A DNA stretch of 64,000 nt from Crossaster papposus (taxonomy: Eukaryota > Echinodermata > Asteroidea > Velatida > Solasteridae): positions 2,108,001 through 2,172,000 of the forward strand of contig JBAIAA010000094.1 of assembly GCA_037893245.1 (NCBI GenBank), in the 5' to 3' direction. Made by a program: the position numbers and the translations under genes. Below are positions 22,375-34,781 of this stretch, one piece after another. Position 1 is the first letter of the stretch. Every line of letters begins with the position of its first letter. The notes under the pieces are model-generated. The model ran no database searches, was not told where the DNA came from, and saw only the letters and a list, made by a program, of their open reading frames with translations.

Positions 22375-24508
22375 GGCTCAGATGTCGAGCTGGTGAGTGT
22401 CTCTTCATTCTGGAACAACGTTGAGGTTCGCAGCTCAGATATAAGTCTAGAAAATTATCCTCATTCGCAGCCATGTTTTCTTATGTGTATCTATGTACAC
22501 GTGTATTGCCGCATTGGCCTAGGTCGCCAGTGGCCTGACGCATGAGTCTCACGGTTTGGGGTTTTTTCAGTGAGAAGTTTTGCAATATTTTGGCTCAGAT
22601 GTCGAGCTGGTGAGTGTCTCTTCATTCTGGAACAACGTTGAGGTTCGCAGCTCAGATATAAGTCGAGAACATTATCCTCATTCGCAGCCATGTTTTCTTA
22701 TGTGTATCTATGAACACGTGTATTGCCGCATTGGCCTAGGTTGCCAGTGGCCTGACGCATGAGTCTCACGGTTTGGGTTTTTTTTCAGTGAGAAGTTTTG
22801 CAATATTTTGGCTCAGATGTCGAGCTGGTGAGTGTCTCTTCATTCTGGAACAACGTTGAGGTTCGCAGCTCAGATATAAGTCTAGAAAATTATCCTCATT
22901 CGCAGCCATGTTTTCTTATGTGTATCTATGTACACGTGTATTGCCGCATTGGCCTAGGTCGCCAGTGGCCTGACGCATGAGTCTCACGGTTTGGGGTTTT
23001 TTCAGTGAGAAGTTTTGCAATATTTTGGCTCAGATGTCGAGCTGGTGAGTGTCTCTTCATTCTGGAACAACGTTGAGGTTCGCAGCTCAGATATAAGTCG
23101 AGAACATTATCCTCATTCGCAGCCATGTTTTCTTATGTGTATCTATGAACACGTGTATTGCCGCATTGGCCTAGGTTGCCAGTGGCCTGACGCATGAGTC
23201 TCACGGTTTGGGTTTTTTTTCAGTGAGAAGTTTTGCAATATTTTGGCTCAGATGTCGAGCTGGTGAGTGTCTCTTCATTCTGGAACAACGTTGAGGTTCG
23301 CAGCTCAGATATAAGTCTAGAAAAGTATCCTCATTCGCAGCCATGTTTTCTTATGTGTATCTATGTACACGTGTATTGCCGCATTGGCCTAGGTCGCCAG
23401 TGGCCTGACGCATGAGTCTCACGGTTTGGGTTTTTTTCAGTGAGAAGTTTTGCAATATTTTGGCTCAGATGTCGAGCTGGTGAGTGTCTCTTCATTCTGG
23501 AACAATGTAGAGGTTCGCAGCTCAGATATAAGTCTAGAAAATTATCCTCATTCGCAGCCATGTTTTCTTATGTGTATCTATGTACACGTATATTGCCGCA
23601 TAGGCCTATGCCGCCAGTGGCCTGACGCATGAATCTCACAGTTTGGGTTCTTTCCATTGAGAAATTTGGCAATATTTTGTCTAAGATTGCGAGCTGGTGA
23701 GTGTCTCTTCATTCTTGAACAACGTTGAGGTTCGCAGTTAAGATATAAGTTGAAACAATTATCCTGTGTATTGGCGCATTGGCCTATGTCACCAGTGCCC
23801 TGACGCATGAGTCTCACAGTTTGGGTTCTTTCCGTTGAGAAATTTGGCAATATTTTGGCTCAGATGTCGAGCTGGTGAGTGTCTCTTCATTCTCGAACAA
23901 CGTTGAGGTTCGCAGCTCAGATATAAGTCTAGAAAATTATCCTCATTCGCAGCCATGTTTTCTTTTGTGTATCTATGTACACGTGTATTGCCGCATTGGC
24001 CTATGTCGCCAGTGCCCTGACGCATGAGTCTCACAGTTTGGGTCCTTTCCATTGAGAAAGTTGGCAATATTTTGGCTCAGATGTCGAGCTGGTGAGTGTC
24101 TCTTCATTCTCGAACAACGTTGAGGTTCGCAGCTCAAATATAAGTCGAGAAAATTATCCTCATTCGCAGCCACCTTTTCTGATGTGTATGTTTGTACACT
24201 TGTATTGCCGCATAGGCCTATGCCGTCAGTGCACTGACACATGGGTCTCACGGTTTGGGTTTTTTCTATTGAGAAATTTGGCAATATTTTGGCTCCGATG
24301 TCGAGCTGGTGAGTGTCTCTTCATTCTGGAACAACGTTGAGGTTCGCAGCTCAGATATAAGTCGAGAACATTATCCTCATTCGCAGCCATGTTTTCTTAT
24401 GTGTATCTATGAACACGTGTATTGCCGCATTGGCCTAGGTTGCCAGTGGCCTGACGCATGAGTCTCACGGTTTGGGGTTTTTTTCAGTGAGAAGTTTTGC
24501 AATATTTT
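22375..24508 (+). repeat. Decamer super-unit alpha-1 (2134 bp)
   Basis: Order of monomers: A B A B A C T N N N, where A-B is the 435-bp dimer, C has the GTAGAGG variant, T is a 178-bp truncated monomer (23679-23856) and the N monomers are family 1 and 2. Alpha-specific marks shared with 26643-28775 are AAAAGTATCC in the fifth monomer, AACAATGTAGAGG in C, GTCACCAGTG in T, and CAGTGCACTGACAC near the end. Confidence 0.9.
23679..23856 (+). repeat. Truncated monomer T1 (178 bp)
   Basis: Begins GTCTAAGATTGCGAGCTGG and has GTTGAAACAATTATCCTG, where 39 bases are missing between ATCCT (ends 23765) and GTGTATTGG. Lineage I (CGCAGTTAAG). Carries GTCACCAGTG, shared only with the copy at 27947. Confidence 0.92.
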
Positions 24509-26642
24509 GGCTCAGATGTCGAGCTGGTGAGTGTCTCTTCATTCTGGAACAACGTTGAGGTTCGCAGCTCAGATATAAGTCTAGAAAATTATCCTCATTC
24601 GCAGCCATGTTTTCTTATGTGTATCTATGTACACGTGTATTGCCGCATTGGCCTAGGTCGCCAGTGGCCTGACGCATGAGTCTCACGGTTTGGGTTTTTT
24701 TCAGTGAGAAGTTTTGCAATATTTTGGCTCAGATGTCGAGCTGGTGAGTGTCTCTTCATTCTGGAACAACGTTGAGGTTCGCAGCTCAGATATAAGTCGA
24801 GAACATTATCCTCATTCGCAGCCATGTTTTCTTATGTGTATCTATGAACACGTGTATTGCGGCATTGGCCTAGGTTGCCAGTGGCCTGACGCATGAGTCT
24901 CACGGTTTGGGTTTTTTTTCAGTGAGAAGTTTTGCAATATTTTGGCTCAGATGTCGAGCTGGTGAGTGTCTCTTCATTCTGGAACAACGTTGAGGTTCGC
25001 AGCTCAGATATAAGTCTAGAAAATTATCCTCATTCGCAGCCATGTTTTCTTATGTGTATCTATGTACACGTGTATTGCCGCATTGGCCTAGGTCGCCAGT
25101 GGCCTGACGCATGAGTCTCACGGTTTGGGTTTTTTTCAGTGAGAAGTTTTGCAATATTTTGGCTCAGATGTCGAGCTGGTGAGTGTCTCTTCATTCTGGA
25201 ACAACGTTGAGGTTCGCAGCTCAGATATAAGTCGAGAACATTATCCTCATTCGCAGCCATGTTTTCTTATGTGTATCTATGAACACGTGTATTGCGGCAT
25301 TGGCCTAGGTTGCCAGTGGCCTGACGCATGAGTCTCACGGTTTGGGTTTTTTTTCAGTGAGAAGTTTTGCAATATTTTGGCTCAGATGTCGAGCTGGTGA
25401 GTGTCTCTTCATTCTGGAACAACGTTGAGGTTCGCAGCTCAGATATAAGTCTAGAAAATTATCCTCATTCGCAGCCATGTTTTCTTATGTGTATCTATGT
25501 ACACGTGTATTGCCGCATTGGCCTAGGTCGCCAGTGGCCTGACGCATGAGTCTCACGGTTTGGGTTTTTTTCAGTGAGAAGTTTTGCAATATTTTGGCTC
25601 AGATGTCGAGCTGGTGAGTGTCTCTTCATTCTTGAACAACGTAGAGGTTCGCAGCTCAGATACAAGTCGAGAAAATTATCCTCATTCGCAGCCATGTTTT
25701 CTTATGTGTATATATGTACACGTGTATTGCCGCATAGGCCTATGCCGCCAGTGGCCTGACGCATGAATCTCACAGTTTGGGTTCTTTCCATTGAGAAATT
25801 TGGCAATATTTTGTCTAAGATTGCGAGCTGGTGAGTGTCTCTTCATTCTTGAACAACGTTGAGGTTCGCAGTTAAGATATAAGTTGAAACAATTATCCTG
25901 TGTATTGGCGCATTGGCCTATGTCGCCAGTGCCCTGACGCATGAGTCTCACAGTTTGGGTTCTTTCCGTTGAGAAATTTAGCAATATTTTGGCTCAGATG
26001 TCGAGCTGGTGAGTATTCTCTTCATTCTCGAACAACGTTGAGGTTCGCAGCTCAGATATAAGTCTAGAAAATTATCCTCATTCGCAGCCATGTTTTCTTT
26101 TGTGTATCTATGTACACGTGTATTGCCGCATTGGCCTATGTCGCCAGTGCCCTGACGCATGAGTCTCACAGTTTGGGTCCTTTCCATTGAGAATTTGGCA
26201 ATATTTTGGCTCAGATGTCGAGCTGGTGAGTGTCTCTTCATTCTCGAACAACGTTGAGGTTCGCAGCTCAAATATAAGTCGAGAAAATTATCCTCATTCG
26301 CAGCCACCTTTTCTGATGTGTATGTTTGTACACTTGTATTGCCGCATAGGCCTATGCCGTCAGTGCCCTGACACATGGGTCTCACGGTTTGGGTTCTTTC
26401 TATTGAGAAATTTGGCAATATTTTGGCTCCGATGTCGAGCTGGTGAGTGTCTCTTCATTCTAGAACAACGTTGAGGTTCGCAGCTCAAATATAAGTCGAG
26501 AACATTATCCTCATTCGCAGCCATGTTTTCTTATGTGTATCTATGAACACGTGTATTGCCGCATTGGCCTAGGTTGCCAGTGGCCTGACGCATGAGTCTC
26601 ACGGTTTGGGTTTTTTTTCAGTGAGAAGTTTTGCAATATTTT
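24509..26642 (+). repeat. Decamer super-unit beta-1 (2134 bp)
   Basis: Same monomer order as the previous unit, but with different private marks: B monomers with TATTGCGGCATTGG, C with CTTGAACAACGTAGAGG and GATACAAGT, T followed by GAAATTTAGC, a neighbour with GGTGAGTATTCTC, and TTGAGAATTTGGC two bases shorter. The unit at 28776-30909 shares these, the units on either side do not. Confidence 0.9.
25813..25990 (+). repeat. Truncated monomer T2 (178 bp)
   Basis: Same 39-bp deletion; lineage I. Ends GAAATTTAGCAATATT rather than TTTGGC, a change shared only with T4. Confidence 0.92.
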
Positions 26643-28775
26643 GGCTCGGATGTCGAGCTGGTGAGTGTCTCTTCATTCTGGAACAACGTTGAGGTTCGCA
26701 GCTCAGATATAAGTCTAGAAAATTATCCTCATTCGCAGCCATGTTTTCTTATGTGTATCTATGTACACGTGTATTGCCGCATTGGCCTAGGTCGCCAGTG
26801 GCCTGACGCATGAGTCTCACGGTTTGGGGTTTTTTCAGTGAGAAGTTTTGCAATATTTTGGCTCAGATGTCGAGCTGGTGAGTGTCTCTTCATTCTGGAA
26901 CAACGTTGAGGTTCGCAGCTCAGATATAAGTCGAGAACATTATCCTCATTCGCAGCCATGTTTTCTTATGTGTATCTATGAACACGTGTATTGCCGCATT
27001 GGCCTAGGTTGCCAGTGGCCTGACGCATGAGTCTCACGGTTTGGGGTTTTTTTCAGTGAGAAGTTTTGCAATATTTTGGCTCAGATGTCGAGCTGGTGAG
27101 TGTCTCTTCATTCTGGAACAACGTTGAGGTTCGCAGCTCAGATATAAGTCTAGAAAATTATCCTCATTCGCAGCCATGTTTTCTTATGTGTATCTATGTA
27201 CACGTGTATTGCCGCATTGGCCTAGGTCGCCAGTGGCCTGACGCATGAGTCTCACGGTTTGGAGTTTTTTCAGTGAGAAGTTTTGCAATATTTTGGCTCA
27301 GATGTCGAGCTGGTGAGTGTCTCTTCATTCTGGAACAACGTTGAGGTTCGCAGCTCAGATATAAGTCGAGAACATTATCCTCATTCGCAGCCATGTTTTC
27401 TTATGTGTATCTATGAACACGTGTATTGCCGCATTGGCCTAGGTTGCCAGTGGCCTGACGCATGAGTCTCACGGTTTGGGTTTTTTTTCAGTGAGAAGTT
27501 TTGCAATATTTTGGCTCAGATGTCGAGCTGGTGAGTGTCTCTTCATTCTGGAACAACGTTGAGGTTCGCAGCTCAGATATAAGTCTAGAAAAGTATCCTC
27601 ATTCGCAGCCATGTTTTCTTATGTGTATCTATGTACACGTGTATTGCCGCATTGGCCTAGGTCGCCAGTGGCCTGACGCATGAGTCTCACGGTTTGGGTT
27701 TTTTTCAGTGAGAAGTTTTGCAATATTTTGGCTCAGATGTCGAGCTGGTGAGTGTCTCTTCATTCTGGAACAATGTAGAGGTTCGCAGCTCAGATATAAG
27801 TCTAGAAAATTATCCTCATTCGCAGCCATGTTTTCTTATGTGTATCTATGTACACGTATATTGCCGCATAGGCCTATGCCGCCAGTGGCCTGACGCATGA
27901 ATCTCACAGTTTGGGTTCTTTCCATTGAGAAATTTGGCAATATTTTGTCTAAGATTGCGAGCTGGTGAGTGTCTCTTCATTCTTGAACAACGTTGAGGTT
28001 CGCAGTTAAGATATAAGTTGAAACAATTATCCTGTGTATTGGCGCATTGGCCTATGTCACCAGTGCCCTGACGCATGAGTCTCACAGTTTGGGTTCTTTC
28101 CGTTGAGAAATTTGGCAATATTTTGGCTCAGATGTCGAGCTGGTGAGTGTCTCTTCATTCTCGAACAACGTTGAGGTTCGCAGCTCAGATATAAGTCTAG
28201 AAAATTATCCTCATTCGCAGCCATGTTTTCTTTTGTGTATCTATGTACACGTGTATTGCCGCATTGGCCTATGTCGCCAGTGCCCTGACGCATGAGTCTC
28301 ACAGTTTGGGTCCTTTCCATTGAGAAAGTTGGCAATATTTTGGCTCAGATGTCGAGCTGGTAAGTGTCTCTTCATTCTCGAACAACGTTGAGGTTCGCAG
28401 CTCAAATATAAGTCGAGAAAATTATCCTCATTCGCAGCCACCTTTTCTGATGTGTATGTTTGTACACTTGTATTGCCGCATAGGCCTATGCCGTCAGTGC
28501 ACTGACACATGGGTCTCACGGTTTGGGTTTTTTCTATTGAGAAATTTGGCAATATTTTGGCTCCGATGTCGAGCTGGTGAGTGTCTCTTCATTCTGGAAC
28601 AACGTTGAGGTTCGCAGCTCAGATATAAGTCGAGAACATTATCCTCATTCGCAGCCATGTTTTCTTATGTGTATCTATGAACACGTGTATTGCCGCATTG
28701 GCCTAGGTTGCCAGTGGCCTGACGCATGAGTCTCACGGTTTGGGGTTTTTTCAGTGAGAAGTTTTGCAATATTTT
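26643..28775 (+). repeat. Decamer super-unit alpha-2 (2133 bp)
   Basis: Matches alpha-1 at a shift of 4268 with few visible differences: GGCTCGGATG at the start, TTGGAGTTTTTT at about 27.26 kb, and CTGGTAAGTG at about 28.36 kb. It shares AAAAGTATCC, AACAATGTAGAGG and CAGTGCACTGACAC with alpha-1. Confidence 0.9.
27947..28124 (+). repeat. Truncated monomer T3 (178 bp)
   Basis: Same deletion; lineage I with GTCACCAGTG, as in T1, exactly 4268 bp upstream. Confidence 0.92.
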
Positions 28776-30909
28776 GGCTCAGATGTCGAGCTGGTGAGTG
28801 TCTCTTCATTCTGGAACAACGTTGAGGTTCGCAGCTCAGATATAAGTCTAGAAAATTATCCTCATTCGCAGCCATGTTTTCTTATGTGTATCTATGTACA
28901 CGTGTATTGCCGCATTGGCCTAGGTCGCCAGTGGCCTGACGCATGAGTCTCACGGTTTGGGTTTTTTTCAGTGAGAAGTTTTGCAATATTTTGGCTCAGA
29001 TGTCGAGCTGGTGAGTGTCTCTTCATTCTGGAACAACGTTGAGGTTCGCAGCTCAGATATAAGTCGAGAACATTATCCTCATTCGCAGCCATGTTTTCTT
29101 ATGTGTATCTATGAACACGTGTATTGCGGCATTGGCCTAGGTTGCCAGTGGCCTGACGCATGAGTCTCACGGTTTGGGTTTTTTTTCAGTGAGAAGTTTT
29201 GCAATATTTTGGCTCAGATGTCGAGCTGGTGAGTGTCTCTTCATTCTGGAACAACGTTGAGGTTCGCAGCTCAGATATAAGTCTAGAAAATTATCCTCAT
29301 TCGCAGCCATGTTTTCTTATGTGTATCTATGTACACGTGTATTGCCGCATTGGCCTAGGTCGCCAGTGGCCTGACGCATGAGTCTCACGGTTTGGGTTTT
29401 TTTCAGTGAGAAGTTTTGCAATATTTTGGCTCAGATGTCGAGCTGGTGAGTGTCTCTTCATTCTGGAACAACGTTGAGGTTCGCAGCTCAGATATAAGTC
29501 GAGAACATTATCCTCATTCGCAGCCATGTTTTCTTATGTGTATCTATGAACACGTGTATTGCGGCATTGGCCTAGGTTGCCAGTGGCCTGACGCATGAGT
29601 CTCACGGTTTGGGTTTTTTTTCAGTGAGAAGTTTTGCAATATTTTGGCTCAGATGTCGAGCTGGTGAGTGTCTCTTCATTCTGGAACAACGTTGAGGTTC
29701 GCAGCTCAGATATAAGTCTAGAAAATTATCCTCATTCGCAGCCATGTTTTCTTATGTGTATCTATGTACACGTGTATTGCCGCATTGGCCTAGGTCGCCA
29801 GTGGCCTGACGCATGAGTCTCACGGTTTGGGTTTTTTTCAGTGAGAAGTTTTGCAATATTTTGGCTCAGATGTCGAGCTGGTGAGTGTCTCTTCATTCTT
29901 GAACAACGTAGAGGTTCGCAGCTCAGATACAAGTCGAGAAAATTATCCTCATTCGCAGCCATGTTTTCTTATGTGTATCTATGTACACGTGTATTGCCGC
30001 ATAGGCCTATGCCGCCAGTGGCCTGACGCATGAATCTCACAGTTTGGGTTCTTTCCATTGAGAAATTTGGCAATATTTTGTCTAAGATTGCGAGCTGGTG
30101 AGTGTCTCTTCATTCTTGAACAACGTTGAGGTTCGCAGTTAAGATATAAGTTGAAACAATTATCCTGTGTATTGGCGCATTGGCCTATGTCGCCAGTGCC
30201 CTGACGCATGAGTCTCACAGTTTGGGTTCTTTCCGTTGAGAAATTTAGCAATATTTTGGCTCAGATGTCGAGCTGGTGAGTATTCTCTTCATTCTCGAAC
30301 AACGTTGAGGTTCGCAGCTCAGATATAAGTCTAGAAAATTATCCTCATTCGCAGCCATGTTTTCTTTTGTGTATCTATGTACACGTGTATTGCCGCATTG
30401 GCCTATGTCGCCAGTGCCCTGACGCATGAGTCTCACAGTTTGGGTCCTTTCCATTGAGAATTTGGCAATATTTTGGCTCAGATGTCGAGCTGGTGAGTGT
30501 CTCTTCATTCTCGAACAACGTTGAGGTTCGCAGCTCAAATATAAGTCGAGAAAATTATCCTCATTCGCAGCCACCTTTTCTGATGTGTATGTTTGTACAC
30601 TTGTATTGCCGCATAGGCCTATGCCGTCAGTGCCCTGACACATGGGTCTCACGGTTTGGGTTCTTTCTATTGAGAAATTTGGCAATATTTTGGCTCCGAT
30701 GTCGAGCTGGTGAGTGTCTCTTCATTCTAGAACAACGTTGAGGTTCGCAGCTCAAATATAAGTCGAGAACATTATCCTCATTCGCAGCCATGTTTTCTTA
30801 TGTGTATCTATGAACACGTGTATTGCCGCATTGGCCTAGGTTGCCAGTGGCCTGACGCATGAGTCTCACGGTTTGGGTTTTTTTTCAGTGAGAAGTTTTG
30901 CAATATTTT
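28776..30909 (+). repeat. Decamer super-unit beta-2 (2134 bp)
   Basis: Matches beta-1 at a shift of 4267, including TATTGCGGCATTGG in both B monomers, CTTGAACAACGTAGAGG in C, GGTGAGTATTCTC and TTGAGAATTTGGC. It differs visibly at the T-tract length of the first monomers and at TATCTATG for TATATATG in C. Confidence 0.9.
30080..30257 (+). repeat. Truncated monomer T4 (178 bp)
   Basis: Same deletion; lineage I; carries GAAATTTAGC, as in T2, 4267 bp upstream. Confidence 0.92.
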
Positions 30910-33043
30910 GGCTCAGATGTCGAGCTGGTGAGTGTCTCTTCATTCTGGAACAACGTTGAGGTTCGCAGCTCAGATATAAGTCTAGAAAATTATCCTCATT
31001 CGCAGCCATGTTTTCTTATGTGTATCTATGTACACGTGTATTGCCGCATTGGCCTAGGTCGCCAGTGGCCTGACGCATGAGTCTCACGGTTTGGGGTTTT
31101 TTCAGTGAGAAGTTTTGCAATATTTTGGCTCAGATGTCGAGCTGGTGAGTGTCTCTTCATTCTGGAACAACGTTGAGGTTCGCAGCTCAGATATAAGTCG
31201 AGAACATTATCCTCATTCGCAGCCATGTTTTCTTATGTGTATCTATGAACACGTGTATTGCCGCATTGGCCTAGGTTGCCAGTGGCCTGACGCATGAGTC
31301 TCACGGTTTGGGTTTTTTTTCAGTGAGAAGTTTTGCAATATTTTGGCTCAGATGTCGAGCTGGTGAGTGTCTCTTCATTCTGGAACAACGTTGAGGTTCG
31401 CAGCTCAGATATAAGTCTAGAAAATTATCCTCATTCGCAGCCATGTTTTCTTATGTGTATCTATGTACACGTGTATTGCCGCATTGGCCTAGGTCGCCAG
31501 TGGCCTGACGCATGAGTCTCACGGTTTGGGTTTTTTTCAGTGAGAAGTTTTGCAATATTTTGGCTCAGATGTCGAGCTGGTGAGTGTCTCTTCATTCTGG
31601 AACAACGTTGAGGTTCGTAGCTCAGATATAAGTCGAGAACATTATCCTCATTCGCAGCCATGTTTTCTTATGTGTATCTATGAACACGTGTATTGGCGCA
31701 TTGGCCTAGGTTGCCAGTGGCCTGACGCATGAGTCTCACGGTTTGGGTTTTTTTTCAGTGAGAAGTTTTGCAATATTTTGGCTCAGATGTCGAGCTGGTG
31801 AGTGTCTCTTCATTCTGGAACAACGTTGAGGTTCGCAGCTCAGATATAAGTCTAGAAAATTATCCTCATTCGCAGCCATGTTTTCTTATGTGTATCTATG
31901 TACACGTGTATTGCCGCATTGGCCTAGGTCGCCAGTGGCCTGACGCATGAGTCTCACGGTTTGGGTTTTTTTCAGTGAGAAGTTTTGCAATATTTTGGCT
32001 CAGATGTCGAGCTGGTGAGTGTCTCTTCATTCTGGAACAACGTAGAGGTTCGCAGCTCAGATATAAGTCTAGAAAATTATCCTCATTCGCAGCCATGTTT
32101 TCTTATGTGTATATATGTACACGTGTATTGCCGCATAGGCCTATGCCGCCAGTGGCCTGACGCATGAATCTCACAGTTTGGGTTCTTTCCATTGAGAAAT
32201 TTGGCAATATTTTGTCTAAGATTGCGAGCTGGTGAGTGTCTCTTCATTCTTGAACAACGTTGAGGTTCGCAGTTAAGATATAAGTTGAAACAATTATCCT
32301 GTGTATTGGCGCATTGGCCTATGTCGCCAGTGCCCTGACGCATGAGTCTCACAGTTTGGGTTCTTTCCGTTGAGAAATTTGGCAATATTTTGGCTCAGAT
32401 GTCGAGCTGGTGAGTGTCTCTTCATTCTCGAACAACGTTGAGGTTCGCAGCTCAGATATAAGTCTAGAAAATTATCCTCATTCGCAGCCATGTTTTCTTT
32501 TGTGTATCTATGTACACGTGTATTGCCGCATTGGCCTATGTCGCCAGTGCCCTGACGCATGAGTCTCACAGTTTGGGTCCTTTCCATTGAGAAAGTTGGC
32601 AATATTTTGGCTCAGATGTCGAGCTGGTGAGTGTCTCTTCATTCTCGAACAACGTTGAGGTTCGCAGCTCAAATATAAGTCGAGAAAATTATCCTCATTC
32701 GCAGCCACCTTTTCTGATGTGTATGTTTGTACACTTGTATTGCCGCATAGGCCTATGCCGTCAGTGCCCTGACACATGGGTCTCACGGTTTGGGTTTTTT
32801 CTATTGAGAAATTTGACAATATTTTGGCTCCGATGTCGAGCTGGTGAGTGTCTCTTCATTCTAGAACAACGTTGAGGTTCGCAGCTCAAATATAAGTCGA
32901 GAACATTATCCTCATTCGCAGCCATGTTTTCTTATGTGTATCTATGTACACGTGTATTGCCGCATTGGCCTAGGTCGCCAGTGGCCTGACGCATGAGTCT
33001 CACGGTTTGGGTTTTTTTTCAGTGAGAAGTTTTGCAATATTTT
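30910..33043 (+). repeat. Decamer super-unit alpha-3 (2134 bp)
   Basis: Closer to the alpha units (no TATTGCGGC, no GGTGAGTATTCTC, full-length TTGAGAAAGTTGGC), but without AAAAGTATCC and GTCACCAGTG. It has private changes GGTTCGTAGC and TATTGGCGCATTGG in its second B monomer. Its right part overlaps the first 13-mer (31997-34781). Confidence 0.85.
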
Positions 33044-34781
33044 GGCTCAGATGTCGAGCTGGTGAGTGTCTCTTCATTCTGGAACAACGTTGAGGTTCGC
33101 AGCTCAGATATAAGTCTAGAAAATTATCCTCATTCGCAGCCATCTTTTCTTATGTGTATCTATGTACACGTGTATTGCCGCACTGGCCTATGTCGCCAGT
33201 GGCCTGACGCATGAGTTTCACAGTTTGGGTCCTTTCCATTGAAAAAGTTGGCAATATTTTAGCTCAGATGTCGAGCTGGTGAGTGTCTCTTCATTCTCGA
33301 ACAACGTTGAGGTTCGCAGCTCAAATATAAGTCGAGAAAATTATCCTCATTCGCAGCCACCTTTTCTGATGTGTATGTTTGTACACTTGTGTTGCCGCAT
33401 AGGCCTATGCCGTCAGTGCCCTGACACATGGGTCTCACGGTTTGGGTTCTTTCTATTGAGAAATTTGGCAATATTTTGGCTCCGATGTCGAGCTGGTGAA
33501 TGTCTCTTCATTCTATAACAACGTTGAGGTTCGCAGCTCAAATATAAGTCGAGAACATTATCCTCATTCGCAGCCATGTTTTCTTATGTGTATCTATGTA
33601 CACGTGTATTGCCGCATTGGCCTAGGTCGCCAGTGGCCTGACGCATGAGTCTCACGGTTTGGGTTTTTTTTCAGTGAGAAGTTTTGCAATATTTTGGCTC
33701 AGATGTCGAGCTGGTGAGTGTCTCTTAATTCTGGAACAACGTTGAGGTTCGCAGCTCAGATATAAGTCTAGAAAATTATCCTCATTCGCAGCCATCTTTT
33801 CTTATGTGTATCTATGTACACGTGTATTGCCGCACTGGCCTATGTCGCCAGTGGCCTGACGCATGAGTTTCACAGTTTGGGTTCTTTCCATTGAGAAATT
33901 TGGCAATATTTTGGCTCAGATGTCGAGCTGGTGAGTGTCTCTTCATTCTTGAACAACGTTGAGGTTCGCAGCTCAGATACAAGTCGAGAAGATTATCCTC
34001 ATTCGCAGCCATGTTTTCTTATGTGTATCTATGTGCACGTGTATTGCCGCATTGGTCCGTGTCGCCAGTGCCCTGACGCATGAGTCTCACAGTTTGGGTC
34101 CTTTCCATTGAGAAATTTGGCAATATTTTGGCTCAGATGTCGAGCTGGTGAGTGTCTCTTCATTCTCGAACAACGTTGAGGTTCGCAGCTCAAATATAAG
34201 TCGAGAAAATTATCCTCATTCGCAGCCATGTTTTCTTATGTGTATCTATGTACACGTGTATTGCCGCATTGGCCTAGGTCGCCAGTGGCCTGACGCATGA
34301 GTCTCACGGTTTGGGTTTTTTTCAGTGGGAAGTTTTGCAATAATTTGGCTCAGATGTCGAGCTGGTGAGTGTCTCTTCATTCTGGAACAACGTTGAGGTT
34401 CGCAGCTCAGATATAAGTCGAGAACATTATCCTCATTCGCAGCCATGTTTTCTTATGTGTATCTATGAACACGTGTATTGGCGCATTGGCCTAGGTTGCC
34501 AGTGGCCTGACGCATGAGTCTCACGGTTTGGGTTTTTTTTCAGTGAGAAGTTTTGCAATATTTTGGCTCAGATGTCGAGCTGGTGAGTGTCTCTTCATTC
34601 TGGAACAACGTTGAGGTTCGCAGCTCAGATATAAGTCTAGAAAATTATCCTCATTCGCAGCCATGTTTTCTTATGTGTATCTATGTACACGTGTATTGCC
34701 GCATTGGCCTAGGTCGCCAGTGGCCTGACGCATGAGTCTCACGGTTTGGGTTTTTTTCAGTGAGAAGTTTTGCAATATTTT
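31997..34781 (+). repeat. 13-mer HOR unit 1 (2785 bp)
   Basis: Starts at the C monomer and includes T5. Bases recur from 34782 at a shift of 2785. It contains an internal 652-bp (three-monomer) repeat: about 32.63 kb onward recurs from about 33.28 kb. Private marks are CCATCTTTTCTTATG, TATTTTAGCTCAG, GGTGAATGTC with TTCTATAACAACG, and CATTGGTCCGTGTCGCC. Confidence 0.86.
32214..32391 (+). repeat. Truncated monomer T5 (178 bp)
   Basis: Same deletion; lineage I with GTCGCCAGTG. First T of the 13-mer zone. Confidence 0.92.

Noticed and set aside
25978-26418. Longest open frame, 146 codons on the - strand (also at 30245-30685)
   Set aside because: It is satellite sequence kept open by a 2-base deletion in one monomer; the same peptide fragments recur in every frame along the array, and 217 is not a multiple of 3. 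No start context, domain or codon signal supports a gene.
22375-33043. Assembly artefact explaining the near-identical units
   Set aside because: Units carry distinct private marks in an alternating pattern and adjacent blocks have different periods, which an artificial duplication would not create. Exact copy number still depends on read support that I cannot check.
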